A stretch of 64,000 nucleotides of DNA from Dreissena polymorpha. Its lineage: Eukaryota; Mollusca; Bivalvia; Myida; Dreissenidae. Made by a program: the position numbers and the translations under genes. Below are positions 41,511 to 53,186 of the stretch, piece after piece. A model generated the notes under the pieces. That model was not told where the DNA came from, ran no database searches, and saw nothing but the letters and a program-made list of their open reading frames with translations. Numbering within the stretch: position 1 is the first letter of the stretch; every line of letters begins with the position of its first letter. Location of the stretch: NCBI RefSeq assembly GCF_020536995.1, contig NC_068366.1, positions 18,415,281-18,479,280 on the forward strand, in the 5' to 3' direction.

Positions 41511-41600
41511 CATGTGACTCCCATCATCCTACAAATATCACCACTATTAATCTTAAATAGCAATTTCTGTCCATAGCAAAATCCATAACACATCTATATG

Positions 41601-41644
41601 TCAGGACGCATCAGTTCTTCTCCTTTTTGCTGCTATGGATGAAT
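41601..41644 (-). CDS. RAD52: RAD52 last coding exon
   Basis: Acceptor CTTTTTTCCAG; 44 nt that with one carried base give [14 protein letters not shown] and stop. The KRRR cluster fits the C-terminal nuclear localisation signal of RAD52. Confidence 0.85.
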
Positions 41645-44600
41645 CTGGAAAAAAGAACACATTTAACCAAAATTAATCAACAAATAAATTAATGAAGTTA
41701 AAAACTTAGTTTGGGAACTTTGGCTATGGTGTCCAAACCTGATTTTGTGTTGCGGTTATTTTTACAAAGGACATAATATATATGCTTCCTAAAGAAAACA
41801 AAAACAAACCCCAAATTTAAGGGGCCATTATGTGGTGAACCCATGATATTTTCTATCATAAACTTGAAACTTGATGTCGTTGCACTATATAAAGAGCACA
41901 AGCTTGGATATTCATTTTTTTGCGATATAAACATGCATACTGCTAGGCATAATACAACATGTATAACATGCATTCCTCTAGGTTTTTGTAAACATATATA
42001 ACATTGTACGCACACATATAATTTTGACTGATTCTTGTAAAAATAAAATAAGAGAAAGCTCATTACTGAGCTTGATTTTTATTTTAAAAAGGGAAAAATT
42101 ATAATAGTTTTTTTATTCTGCAAAAAGACCCAATTTGAACCACCAAATGGCTTAATATACTGTAAATGGCGAAAGAATATATAATACAACCTGAAACTGT
42201 CCTAGGAATAGCAAACGGTTTTGAAGGATCTGGTCTTCGTAGAGGTCCACTTCCTGTTGAAGACGTCTGCTGCTGGTAAGCTACCTTGTTGGAGGTAGGA
42301 ATGGTGGATTCTGGATGTCGTCTGCTGGCCACTGATGTCGTTTGCTGAACTGGAGGGTTTGCTATTTGATCTGCATCGAGCTCTAAAGACTGGCTCCAGA
42401 ATGATGTCTCTTCTGTAAAGGATCAAATGTTTATGTATAACTGATTTGACACGATATTTTAGGTACGTAACAGACTAGCAAAGACCCACATTGCTTGCTT
42501 CAACGAAGACAAAGAGTATATTACCAACTGTTAATCTCGTCAACAGGATTTTTTTATATTATGCATTTAAAATTAACAAGAGCTTGTTACAGTAGTGCCA
42601 AATCCCAGCCCAAATGTGTTTGCTTGTATGACATTTGTTTTAGAGAGAAGAATAATATTTGTAAAACATGGCACCTGAGTCATCTATTTATATTTCAAGG
42701 ATAAATTAGTTATAAAGTGTTGGAGTTATGCTGAAGAGAATAAAATATACGGAAATGAAAGAAAGGGAGGTAATTAAAAAAGAAGACTACAAACAGTTAC
42801 AGTTCTTGATCACCGTATTTTTCCTAAAACTCATCTATTCATTTTACAGTGAATACTTCAGTGTTCAAATAAAAATATTCTCCTACATGTAGCTGCCATC
42901 TGTTTATATTTTAAGTTTAAAGTAAATCCATTCAATAGATTTGGAGTTATGCTCTGGACAAAGTTTTGGACGGAAAGACGGACGCACAGACGGACGGACA
43001 GACGGACGGAGACTATTACTATATCCCCTCCGAAAAAAAATTTGGCGGGGATAATAACCAGCTTTATTATGCCTAAATAAGACATTTGCCCTGTGTGACC
43101 TTTAAAGTTGACCTACTGACACATTTCCACAAAGGTGATCATCTGAGGAAAGTTTTGTACACATTGCTTGAAAGGTGATGAAATTGCATTCCAGGCAAGT
43201 AGTTTTCCCCATATTTGACCTTTGACCAGAATGTGTGAGTTTCAACTTTCAGTCAGAGACATCCTTACTGCATGCCATCGCCAATAGCCTGCTAAATGAT
43301 GATGTTTAGAAAAGTTTTTATATGGCCATATTTTAAGGTCTGACTTCTTATCATGACCTTACCCTTTGGGCTATCAACATAGGTATCACCTCATGGTCAT
43401 CAATATTGGCATATTATTTGTCTTGCTTAGAGAGGTCATGTTGATCATCATTTTACCAAAATTATCTTCTGCCACTAGCCCGTCAACCTGCATATCTGCC
43501 AGTGGTGTGGATGGGTTAGACCTTGCCTGTTGACCTTCAGGGTGTGGGCTAGAGGTCAACAATGGGTTGAAGGCTGGTGTGGACGTTGCTATGGGTGCAC
43601 CTTCAAACAAACATTTCAAGCATGGTTTTCCATAAAGACTTCCTGAAGGCAAGTCATCTCCCACATCACCATATTAATCCCAAAAGTATGATAAAATCAA
43701 ACTTAATATGCGTCTCCTAAAAAATGATAGATGTCATCAATAGAAAGACATGGGATCAATCAATTTCAGAAGCTCCTTAAAGGGGGTGGAAGGAAGGCCT
43801 GAGCAGTCTGGGGACATTATCAAATAATAACATTAATCTATGGATTTTGATTGTCCAACACTAGCAAATAATGTGTTAAAAAGATTTGTATTAATGAACA
43901 ATTGAAATTTGAACACATACATGTATATTAATTTTTAAAAGATTTTCACATTATTTGTGTTGACCAACCTATGGGGGCATTAGGAGGAAACCCGAATAAG
44001 CAGGTCGCAGCACCCTCTAATTTCAATCTAGATCTATCCCTTACTTCCTCTCTTACTAACGATTCATTAAATGTATGTGCGCCTCTGTAGGTCAAATTGT
44101 TCACCAGATAATAAGCACAAAGAACTACTTTGCGAACCCACCAACTGAACTATCCACCAACAGACATGTTAAAAGCAATATATCCCCTGCTTCTTCAAAA
44201 TAGGGCATACATGTACCTGCAATTTCAATTAGGGGGGGGGGGATAGTAAAACCCTCATAAATTGATGTCCCCTTACTGCCTGTAAAAGTAAAATATTTTG
44301 AACAGCAGCTTTTAGAACACAGTCTCACCCAAATTCTCAGGGCTGGAGTTTTTCTGTTTTTCAAGATTTCTCTGGAACTCTAGTTGCTTCATCTGTTTCA
44401 GCATCATCCTCTCTTGTTTCGACATGTCCGTTGTGTTCCTGGGATTAGAAACACTGCATTATAACCATTGCATTAAATTATTTAACCCTCACTCTGGGAA
44501 AACAGGACTTCATTCATGTGTGTTGAGTGTTGTCCCAGAGTAGCCTGTGCAGTCCAGACAGTCTGGATCAGAGACAACACTTTATGCTTTTTTAGTATTT

Positions 44601-47600
44601 TTGTTGAAGGGAAGTCTCTTCTCAGAAAAAAACTCTACTTAAGGCGGTAAGTGTTATCCCTGATCAGCCTGTGCAGACTGAACTGGCTAATCTGTTATGA
44701 CACTTTACCTGCAGGCATTAAGCCCTGTTTTCCAAGAGCAAAGGTCTGCACAGAATGCACAGGCTAATCTGGGACGACACTTTACGCACATTCATTAAAC
44801 CTCCTTTTCACAGAGCGCGGCCCATAAAGAGATTTGTTTTTGAATTATCATCATTCAAAAGTGATAAAATTACAAAGCATTACACACAAAAAGGATAAAA
44901 TAATTTAGAATGATTATGTTGTTTTTGTAAATTTGTGGTACAAAATCTGAATCAACTAGAGCTTTGTCACAGACGTGACGAATACCCCCACATGCCACAT
45001 TGACACAGAATATTTTGCATGTTGTCTTGACAAAAAACAGCGGACAACATGCTTAATGTTTAAAACACACTAAGTGAACCCGTGACCTAGTTTTTGACCC
45101 GGCATAGCCCATGTTCGAACTTGACCTACACATCATCTGGATACAACTTCTGACAAAGTGTGGTGAAGATCGGATCAAAACTACTTGAATTAGAGAGCGG
45201 ACACCATGCTGAATGTGTAAACCGTACTAAGTGACCCCTTGACCTAGTTTTTGACCTGGCATGGCAAATCTTCAAACTTGGCCTAGACATCATCTAGGTA
45301 CAACTTCTGACCAAGTTTGGTGAAGCTCGGATGAAAACTACTTGAATTAGAGAGCGGACACCATGCTTTATGTTTAAAATGCACTAAGTAACCCCATGAC
45401 CTAGTTTTTACCCGGCCTGACCCATATTTGAACTTGACCTAGCCATCATCTAGATACAGTATCTGACCAAGTTTGGTGAAGATCGGATTAAAACAACTTG
45501 AATTAGAGAGCGGACACTTAATATGGACTGACCGACCGACAGACAGACAAGCTCACTCATATATACTCCCCTAAACTTCGTTTGTGGGGGTATAATTACA
45601 TCAAGTATAAAACAATTGCAATTTTGGAACAGTCAAGATGGTGATCTAGGCATTAGCCTTTTAATTAAAAAACACTTGTTGAAGCCCACAATGAACAATT
45701 TCTTTCATTCTGTTGTTTTTCATGCATGCTTATGTTGCCAAAATAATGGAGCTCTATAAATCTGAGCAAGTTTGGGTATTATCTGACACACTTCATAAAA
45801 TGCCCCAATCTGTTAACAAGTCCCTTTAGAGCCAGTGATGCATTTGTGACTTTTGCAAAGACAGAACACATTATTGGAATCTATTTAATTTGAGTTTAAT
45901 TGAAACAAGGGACAAAATTGTCACAAAACCAGGTTTTCATTGTGGAAAAAAAATCTGATAAAGGGAGAAAACTCAAACTGAACTTTTGAAATGAACAAAC
46001 AAAATTAACCCCCTTTGTAAGTTTGTTTTTAAAAAAATCTATTTTTAGTCGTGGGCGACCTTGACATTGGAGATATTGACGTGATTCTTTCGTGCGACAC
46101 ACCGTCCCATGATGGTGAACAAATGTGCCAAATGATTTTAAAATCTCACAATGAATGACATAGTTATGGCCAGGACAAGCTCATTTATGGCCATTTTTGA
46201 CCTTTGAACTCAAAGTGTGACCTTGACCTTGGAGATATCGACGTAATTATTTCGCGCGACACACCGTCCAATAATGGTGAACAAATGTGCCAAATGATTT
46301 TAAAATCTGACAATGAACGACATAGTTATGGCCCGGACAAGTTTGTTCCGCCCGCCCGCCAGCCCGCCAGCCAGCCAGCCAGCCAGCCAGCCCGCCCGCA
46401 TTCGCCAATCTAATAACCAGTTTTTTCCTTCGGAAAACCTGGTTAAAAAACTAATTAAAGGTTTAAAGTATATAAAATTCACCTTTTAAGATTAAGCAAA
46501 AAGCCAATTTAGCATTAAGGTTGCACAGAAGTTTAATTAATAAGAGATTTGTTTGTCAGAAACACAATGCCCCCTTCTGCGCTGCTTTGAAGTCATATAT
46601 TTGACCTTTGACCTTGAAGGATGACCTTGACCTTTCACCACTCAAAATGTGCAGCTCCATGAGATACACATGCATGCCAAATATCAAGTTGCTATCTTCA
46701 ATATTGCAAAAGTTAAAGTTTTGGGACAGACGAACAGACTGACTGACGGACAGACAGACGGAGGGACAGTTCAAAAACAGTTAAACTATATGCCACCCTT
46801 CGGGGGAATATAAATGGCTGTACCCTGGTGTAGGGGCTGTTAGTTTCTCCCTGGTTTCCAACTGTAGGGTTGGTCATTCATATCAGCACACTCTGCTTGT
46901 CTTTTATCATCCCCAACCATCATCCATCTCAACCATACTTTGTGACCTTCTTTGCATGTGTCGTATCAGAGGTCCCAGCATTTCATGGGCTTCATGTCCA
47001 TATTAGACCTTCTAAGCTCCATATTTGGCACAGAAAGGACCCAAAATGGACCACAATTTTCTTTGCTGTCATTTTCTGATTGTGGCTGAATTCTTTCTTT
47101 GGCCTCATCAGTCACTTTGGGGTAATTTTCATTGTAGCCAGTGAGGTTAGGTGTTCCACTTTGGGCACACAGTTCTGCTGCTTGGACATTAACAATGTGT
47201 GTCATAGCCTCTGACTGGTTGGTTGCGATTTCTCCTCACGTCTGCTGCCACCAGGCTGGTCCTGGCGAGCTTCCTGTATGTTGACATCAATCTCAGATGC
47301 ATCATTTCCTGAGGTTGTATTGTTTCTGCAGACTTGAAAAAGAACATAATTTCAGATCATTCTCAAATTTCAAAATAATAATTTTTAATAAACATTAAAG
47401 TCATGATTGTAAATAAGACATTTTAAAGCCAGTTTTAAAACTTGAACCTTAAGTTTTAAGCTGTAACTTTGGAATTGCTTTTGGATAATTGCCAATACAT
47501 TTCATTAACTTTTAAGAATTTGAATCTTATCACAAAATTAATATACATGTTCGAAAACTTCACAGGAAAAGGATGACATCGAAAAATGAATTTTATAGAA

Positions 47601-49920
47601 ATTATTATTAAAATCTGACTTGGTTAAACAAAACAAGAAGTCATGGATGTGACACCATACATACAGGGTTGGGGAGCTCTGTTGATGCACTTGAGATAAT
47701 CCTTGTCCCCCAGGCAGTTCCCCATGGCATTTCCAAAACCTCCTGAAATAGCGAGAAATGGTGAAAAAAAAGCAATGCAAGCCAATGATTTCACTGGATA
47801 CATTACAAGGGATCCTCATAAACTTATTACTACTACTACTTTGTTCTGTTGAACAAGTGCCTTAAATTTTCACTTGTCCTGACCAAAATGTTAATTGGTT
47901 CCAAACAGTGTTGTGAGCAAAAACATGCGATTTTATTGCCTCAGTACCGTACAGTGTAAACGTACCTTTATTGTTTAAATGTCAAAATCAACTAAATTCC
48001 AGCCAAAGAACTTGATTTTTTTTATTTATTAGAGAAAAAGATCTTGAATTTTTTACTTGGCTTGTAGGACGAGCAAATTACTTTTTGACTTGTCCTGACC
48101 TATCACTTGCTTGTTCCGACTTCTGTTACTGTGGAGTCATGACAACCAATGTGGGAATTGGTTATTGAATATTGAATACTATCAATCTTTCAGACATTTT
48201 ATGAATCTCAGATTCAAGTAGGACTGTTGTCAGTGGTTTGCACAGATGTGTATCAGCACTTAGTATTTTGCCCAGAAAGTGTGTCTAGATAAACTAATCA
48301 CCTTTAAAAAACTTATCTTATGTTTTAAACAACAAATACAAAAGGAAAAGGATATAAACTAGTTCCCTGCTTTACTCTTCAATCACTATCCCATTTTTTA
48401 ACATTTAAACAAGTGCAAATTTTTTTTGTAATGTTTTAACAAGATAAGAAAAAGAATCAACAACAAGAAATATTAAAACAGGTGAAATTAAGAAGAACCA
48501 TCTGACTTGAGTTCTTACTTCAAGTTCAACCCGTCATTTACTGCCTCATTTATAACATTTTAACCAATGCACTTGTTAGGGTTTGCGAATACTTGTTGTA
48601 AAACAGATGTGTTTGTGAAACACTATGTCGCCTTGCATATATTTGACCTTTGACCTTGAAGGATAGCCTTGACCTTTCACCACTCAAAATGTGCAGCTCC
48701 ATGAGATACACATGCATGCCAAATATCAAGTTAATATCTTCAATAGTGCAAAAGTTATGGCCAATCATGTTAAAGTTTGACGCAAACAAACCAACAAACA
48801 AACCAACAAATAAACAGACAGGGCAAAACAATATGTCCCCCAGTATAGACTGGGGGACATAATACAAAAATTACAAGAGCACCGCATAACGGGTGCCACG
48901 CTCGGCTACTGGTGCAGTTTTGAATAAATGAAAGCTTGTCAGAATTTTTTTGTTTGTTATTTTTTTGTTAGAGGTCACAGTGACCTTGACCTTTGACCTA
49001 GTGACCCAAAAATGGGTGTGACATGTAGAACTTGTCAAGGTGCATCTACATATGAAGTTTCAAAGTTGTAGGTGGAAGCACTTTGATTTTAGAGCGAATG
49101 TTAAGGTTTATGTTAAAGTTTTATATTAAAGGTCACAGTGACCTTGACCTTTGACCTAGTGACCCAAAATGTGTGTGGCGTGTAGAACTCATTAAGGTGC
49201 ATCTACATATGAAGTTTCAAAGTTGTAGGTGGAAGCACTTTGATTTTAGAGCCTATGTTGAAGTTTAATACTAGAGGTCACAGTGACCTTGACCTTTGAC
49301 CTTGTGACCCAAAAATGGGTGTGGCGTGTAGAACTCATCAAGGTGCATCTACATATGAAGTTTCAAAGTTGTAGGTGGAAGCACTTTGATTTTAGAGTCA
49401 ATGTTAAGGTTTAAGCACGACGCCTACGGCGGACGTCGGACGACGAGCTTGCTATGACAATACCTCGGGTTTTCTCCGAAAACGCCGAGCTAAAAACCTA
49501 CCGCCAACTAGAGAAGAATAAAGCAGATACAGTGAGTCTGGTTCTGTGAAAACAAGGCTTAATTCATGTGCGTAAAGTAGTCCAAACTTAGCCTGTGCAA
49601 TCTGCATATGGTTATATGGACAAAACATTCCGCCTTAACTGTTTACAAGAGACCTCTTTTAAACATAAATTTTTCAACAGTGGAAAATGGTTGTCCTAAA
49701 TTAGCCTGTGCGGACTGCAAAGGCTAATCAGGGATGACCTTCATACACATGCATTACGTCAAGATTTGCAAGAATGCAGCTCATTAAAGCAGCCATCTCA
49801 CTTGAGAGCCCGTTTCAACCCGTCTGTGACCGCCTCCTTCCTTGCCTTCTCCAGGGAGAGTGCCTTTGACTTCATACCTTCACTGACCCCGTAGCCAATG
49901 TCCTCATGGTGGATACCGTC
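41601..49920 (-). CDS. RAD52: RAD52 homologue, partial (N-terminal exons absent), seven exons seen
   Basis: RAD52 anneals complementary single strands and assists recombination repair in the nucleus. The first exon present (49802-49920) and the next (47665-47742) closely match the conserved annealing core ([49 protein letters not shown]). Downstream exons give the low-conservation C-terminal half, ending in [10 protein letters not shown], like the KKRKYDPS end of human RAD52 as I remember it. About 95-100 N-terminal residues, including the first part of the core, are not found between 49921 and the assembly gap at 51419. Two frame problems are seen (one extra base at the 49.8/47.7 kb junction, and an early stop in the 47.3 kb exon). 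They may be sequence errors, or this may be a decayed or partial copy. The last four exons keep phase perfectly. Confidence 0.85.
42191..42412 (-). CDS. RAD52: RAD52 C-terminal exon
   Basis: Acceptor TCCTTTACAG, donor GTTGTA, phase 1 to 1, 222 nt. It encodes [20 protein letters not shown] and [20 protein letters not shown], a Gln/Ser/Pro-rich region expected to be poorly ordered. Confidence 0.82.
42413..43456 (-). other. RAD52 intron with dispersed repeats
   Basis: It holds a diverged repeat around 42945-43060 (GACGGACGGACAGACGGACG next to GGCGGGGATAATAACC) and another with TTTGACCTTTGACCAGAATG around 43085-43390. No exon is seen. Confidence 0.6.
43457..43642 (-). CDS. RAD52: RAD52 exon, serine/proline-rich
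   Basis: Acceptor CTTGCCTTCAG, donor GTAAAA, phase 1 to 1, 186 nt. It encodes [20 protein letters not shown] and [16 protein letters not shown]. Confidence 0.82.
44329..44438 (-). CDS. RAD52: RAD52 exon with charged Gln/Lys helix
   Basis: Acceptor CTAATCCCAG, donor GTGAGA, enters needing two bases, leaves with one. It encodes [20 protein letters not shown] and [11 protein letters not shown], comparable to the RKLRQKQLQQQFRERMEKQ segment of vertebrate RAD52 (from memory). Confidence 0.85.
44500..44815. repeat. Dispersed repeat, 'GTCGTCCC/TTAGCCTGTGC' family, copy 4
   Basis: AGTAGCCTGTGCAGTCCAGA, CCCTGATCAGCCTGTGCAGA and ACAGGCTAATCTGGGACGAC; two units appear joined. It lies in the RAD52 intron. 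Confidence 0.75.
44955..45595. repeat. ~158 bp tandem repeat, three copies, plus short tail
   Basis: GAGAGCGGACACCATGC-like words recur at about 45039, 45198 and 45354, with GACCTAGTTTTTGACC, ATCATCTGGATACAACTTCT and TTTGGTGAAGATCGGAT between. It ends with GACTGACCGACCGACAGACA and a CCCCTAAACTTCGTTTGTGG hairpin-like end. Confidence 0.75.
46045..46400. repeat. Two-copy ~160 bp repeat ending in a (CCAG)n / CCCG tract
   Basis: GACCTTGACATTGGAGATAT and GACCTTGACCTTGGAGATAT open two similar units (about 46060 and 46222), each with CGACACACCGTCC and GGTGAACAAATGTGCCAAAT. The second runs into CAGCCAGCCAGCCAG at 46349-46399. Confidence 0.8.
46575..46800. repeat. Dispersed repeat, 'GACCTTGAAGGATGACC' family, copy 1
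   Basis: It shares ACCACTCAAAATGTGCAGCT, CATGAGATACACATGCATGC and CAAATATCAAGTT with 48635-48860; both end in a PolyGACA-like stretch and a CCC..GGGG hairpin end. Confidence 0.8.
47205..47332 (-). CDS. RAD52: RAD52 exon with unresolved end (frame problem)
   Basis: Acceptor TTCTTTTTCAAG fits the one base carried from the 47.7 kb exon. It encodes [20 protein letters not shown] then [19 protein letters not shown] and a TGA (47202-47204). In another frame the minus strand stays open from just before this stop to about 46966 ([17 protein letters not shown]). No donor here leaves the phase that the exon at 44438 requires. Either a base is wrong in the assembly, an exon is missed, or the copy is decayed. 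Confidence 0.6.
47665..47742 (-). CDS. RAD52: RAD52 core exon, one base too long
   Basis: Acceptor CTCGCTATTTCAG, donor GTATGT, 78 nt. It encodes [20 protein letters not shown], the conserved core. Joining it to the 49.8 kb exon (which leaves two bases) requires 77 nt: the start reads GAGGTTTTGG where GAG-TTTTGG would give KSFGNAMGN. The extra G is in a short G run, a typical sequencing-error site. Confidence 0.85.
47743..48620 (-). other. RAD52 intron, no feature
   Basis: No exon or clear repeat is seen in this part of the intron. Confidence 0.45.
48635..48860. repeat. Dispersed repeat, 'GACCTTGAAGGATGACC' family, copy 2
   Basis: Nearly identical to 46575-46800 over about 130 bp. It ends with a CCCCCAGTATAGACTGGGGG hairpin. 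Confidence 0.8.
48965..49430 (+). repeat. Three-copy ~145-158 bp repeat carrying nuclear-receptor-like half sites
   Basis: Each unit opens with AGGTCACAGTGACCT (48972-48986, 49130-49144, 49275-49289), an inverted pair of AGGTCA with a 3-bp spacer. It is followed at once by TGACCT repeats spaced 0 and 1 bp. The units continue GTGCATCTACATATGAAGTT and GTAGGTGGAAGCACTTTGAT. It lies in the RAD52 intron. Confidence 0.85.
49545..49765. repeat. Dispersed repeat, 'GTCGTCCC/TTAGCCTGTGC' family, copy 5
   Basis: AATTCATGTGCGTAAAGTAG, TTAGCCTGTGCGGACTGCAA and GGCTAATCAGGGATGACC. It ends about 40 bp from the RAD52 donor at 49801. Confidence 0.75.
49802..49920 (-). CDS. RAD52: RAD52 core exon
   Basis: Acceptor GCCCTTATCCAG, donor GTGAGA, phase 0 to 2, 119 nt. 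It encodes [20 protein letters not shown] and [19 protein letters not shown]. This is the most conserved stretch of the RAD52 annealing domain and, as remembered, nearly identical to the human protein. It identifies the gene. Confidence 0.95.
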
Positions 49921-49934
49921 CTGGATAAGGGCGA

Positions 49935-50205
49935 ACAAGCAATTAACCCTTTACACTTAAAGATACGCATTTTGAAGTGTTTGTAGTCCCTTTGAAAACT
50001 GTATTAATTACAGATTCTTTCTCGATTCAAGTTTTAAATCAAGTTTAAGTTCAAAGGCTTCATAGCCAACCATAGGATACTGATAAGCAGCAAACAGCAT
50101 AAAACCTGAACAGACTGCAGGCTGTTCTGGTTTTATTTTTATGCTGGTTGCATTTAACCATTTTCACTATGCTTTTGAGCTGGGAAGGGTTAAATTATAG
50201 TTCAA
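49935..50205. repeat. Dispersed repeat, 'AACCCTTTACCACT...GCAGCAAACAG' family, copy 3
   Basis: AACCCTTTACACTTAAAGAT, ACTGATAAGCAGCAAACAGC, CTGCAGGCTGTTCTGG. It begins just beyond the RAD52 acceptor at 49920. Confidence 0.7.
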
Positions 50206-51418
50206 TAGAATTATAATGCCCCACAGGTTTATAGGAACGGTCACTTTTATTATTATAATTATTTAAACCTTCGGGTTTTCTTCATATTGCATGCCCCTAT
50301 GGTCTTGACTTTTAAATCTATAGCGGTCATCTTTCACTAAAGAATACCCGGCATACTAATACATGTAAACCTAAGCTTTCTCTCGATACTGCATGGACAA
50401 GGGACAAGGTTTTTATGATTGCCCATTCATGATTTAACCTTGATCCCTCACAATTAAAAGCATCTTCTGCCTCAAAATACAGCATACTTATTTGGATAAT
50501 CATATGTCATATCGATCATATCCTGAAAAACCTTTTATGTGTACGCAACATAATTTTATCATCACAGCAATTTTTTCCCTTCTGTATAAAGTACCTTTTA
50601 AAAGGTTATTTCCCAATTTAAGAAAAACTACAAAATTCCCAATTCATTCTAAAAAAAAATCAAAAATGAAGGAAAATGTCTTCAATTTCGTTACAAAACT
50701 GAAAAGAGCAATTTTTTGCAAGTGAACTATGAAATGATTACTGAGTAAAGCTGAACATTTCAAGCCAAAAATGCATGTAAATGAATATTGAGTTTGGTGT
50801 GTGCAATTTATACCAAGAAATTTTACAGACCTATAATTCCCAATCGGAAGATTTCACAACACGAATTTTACAAATGTCAGGGTTTTTCACGATTATTCTT
50901 CCCCAATCGGTACGGGTAACGGTACTTTTCCCAAAATGGCAAAAAAATGCTGCCTTCAACATGTGGGAGTAAAAAATGGACACCACGGTTACCAGTAATT
51001 AGCAATTCAGATGATTGTAGGTCAAAGTTTTCTCTAAATATTTCGCAAAATTGAATTCATGTTACTGGTACAAGTTACTGTGAGTTTGACCTTTGACCTA
51101 AAATCAAAAGGCAACTATTTGTTCGTACGAAGTAAACATCATATGATCGACCAACATGCAAAAATCAGTAAACCCTTCTTCTTTTTCAAAGGGGGACATA
51201 ATTATTTAGAAAGAAGCTTCGAAAATTGATGTGCATGAATTTTAACAAAAAGAGTTCCTGCTTTCTTCTAAGTTTAAACAGTTATACAATGTTGGTTTAT
51301 TAGATGTCATTTATTCTATGAAGGAAGAAACAAATTAGGATCAGCATAATCCACATCTTGTATACAATTACATTAACATGCATGTTCATGTTTGCTGTTT
51401 TTTTTCTTTTGTCTTTCT
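50206..51418. other. Stretch left of the gap, no exon found
   Basis: I searched the minus strand for the missing RAD52 N-terminal exons (expected words such as FYVGVCAF or FGYNGW) and found none. A short TTTGACCTTTGACC repeat remnant lies near 51090. Confidence 0.5.
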
Positions 51419-51518
51419 NNNNNNNNNNNNNNNNNNNNNNNNNNNNNNNNNNNNNNNNNNNNNNNNNNNNNNNNNNNNNNNNNNNNNNNNNNNNNNNNNN
51501 NNNNNNNNNNNNNNNNNN
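51419..51518. other. Assembly gap of 100 N
   Basis: Exactly 100 N, the usual placeholder for a gap of unknown length. The sequence jumps from RAD52-side DNA to the middle of a sushi exon, so the join rests on scaffolding alone. Confidence 0.98.
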
Positions 51519-51660
51519 TCGCATTTGCCTGGCACATAATCTGGCTAACGTTTGTTCATATCCAACATCACATGTCACATTTGCTAGCGATGCGTACTGG
51601 TGTTAAGTTGTGTTTAGAAGCTTGTTGCCTCATTCAGGATGACTGGTGTGGAACCACAGT
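51519..51660 (-). CDS. Sushi exon A0, cut by the gap, error-rich
   Basis: The 5' part of an A exon; the end is lost in the gap. Several small indels against the other copies break the frame (for example around 51618-51640). Confidence 0.6.
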
Positions 51661-51891
51661 CTACAATAGAAAACACACCAAACTAAACCTAACACGTCAA
51701 GCATAAAACCTTTAACGGTGTTTTCTATATGTGGTGTTCTTAAACGACACTCCATTTTATTCCAGTTTAACCTTCACAACAAGTATGGTCATGAGAATCC
51801 ATAAATTATTCTAAGTCAAATTGAAATATTCATATTGTAGCCAAAAACGTTTCAACCATTAAAACAGCGAGAAATAAGAATTACATGTGTA

Positions 51892-51954
51892 CAGCTGTTT
51901 GTTATGTTAAGAAGCTTGTATGCTAATTTCAGGATGACTGGCGGGGAACCACAG
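51892..51954 (-). pseudogene. Relic half exon C0
   Basis: It matches only the first part of exon A (DCG.TP) and carries extra differences near the contig end. Confidence 0.6.
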
Positions 51955-52269
51955 TCTTAATACCAAAACAAACCCAAACTAAACCGTACACGTTAAAACA
52001 TAAAACCTTCCAACGGATGTTTCCTATATGTGTTTCTTTAAAGACACTCATTTAATTCCAATTTAACCCTTTACAAAAGAGTCTGGTCATTAAGAATCCA
52101 TATAATTATTTGAAGTCAAATTTAAAATATTCATATTGTAGCCTAAACTGTTTCAACCATAAGACATTGAGCGTAACAAGGATTACAGGAGTACTTAGCA
52201 ATAAAGGTTAACAAAGAGATTCATTAAATTGAAGAACATATCAAGAGGTTTTATTAATAGCAAACATAC

Positions 52270-52444
52270 CTTTTGGAATACAGTTTGCATGTCCCCACGT
52301 TGCATTTGCCTGGCACATAACCTGGCTAACGTTCGATTCATATTCCAGCATCACATGTCACCATTTGCAAGCGATCCGTACGTGGTGTTTGTTGTATTAG
52401 AAGCGTGTATCTCCCATTTAAAACGGCGGGCACGGCACCACAGT
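52270..52444 (-). CDS. Sushi exon B1, error-rich
   Basis: Type B with at least three small indels relative to B2-B10 (around 52342, 52361, 52409), so the frame is broken although net length is close to 174. Confidence 0.6.
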
Positions 52445-52774
52445 CGTTAAAGCCATTCAGAACAATATTGATATAATCGTCTTGCCATATACAAAACCGT
52501 TTAAGATAAACGTTTATCACTAAAAATCATGTTAAAAGCGACTAAATTTAAAAAAGCTTATTTTCAGTGCCTTTATATTTTGCGATGGATAAGTTCATGA
52601 ATGAAATTTTAGTGAAATAAAACATTTTAGTTAACGCTCTTAGGTATCGTAAACTCATTAACCTTTGCTTTAAAACGCATTGAATCAGTGCAAATCATTT
52701 TGTCAAACGTTATACGTCATTTTATGTGTGGAAACCATTTGAGATAGCAATTAGATCGAAACTATAAATATTAC

Positions 52775-52949
52775 CATTAGGAATGCATTTGGCTGTTGCC
52801 CACGTCGCATTTGCCTGGCACATAATCTGGCTAACGTTTGATTCATATTCCAACATCACATGTCACATTTGCTAGCGACGCGTACGTGGTGTTAGATGTG
52901 CTTAGAAGCTTGTATGCTCCATTCAGGATGACTGGTGTGGAACCACAGT
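52775..52949 (-). CDS. Sushi exon A1, one base long
   Basis: 175 nt: an extra T in GATTCATATTCCAACATC shifts the frame. Otherwise identical in layout to A2. Confidence 0.65.
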
Positions 52950-53186
52950 CTACAATAGAAAAACACACCCAAACTAAACCTAACACGTCAAGCATTAAAA
53001 CCTTTCAATGGGTGTTTTCTATATGAGTGTTCTTAAAAGACACTCCATTTTATTCCAGTTTAACCAACACAACAAGCATGGTCATGAGAATCCATATAAT
53101 CATTGTAAGTCAAAATTGAAATATTCATATTGTAGTCAAAACCGTTTCACCCATAAAACATCGAATAATAAGAATTACATGTGTAC

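Noticed and set aside
43386-43664. Whole 92-codon minus frame as a separate small gene starting at its Met
   Set aside because: Splice sites and phase at 43457 and 43642 fit a RAD52 internal exon; the flanking codons are intron.
46204-46482. Pro/Ala/Ser and Gly/Trp repeat frames
   Set aside because: Translation of a (CCAG)n tract inside a dispersed repeat.
46966-47205. Separate 79-codon minus-strand gene ([12 protein letters not shown]...)
   Set aside because: It abuts the RAD52 exon in another frame and is better seen as a possible continuation of that exon across a frame problem than as a gene of its own.
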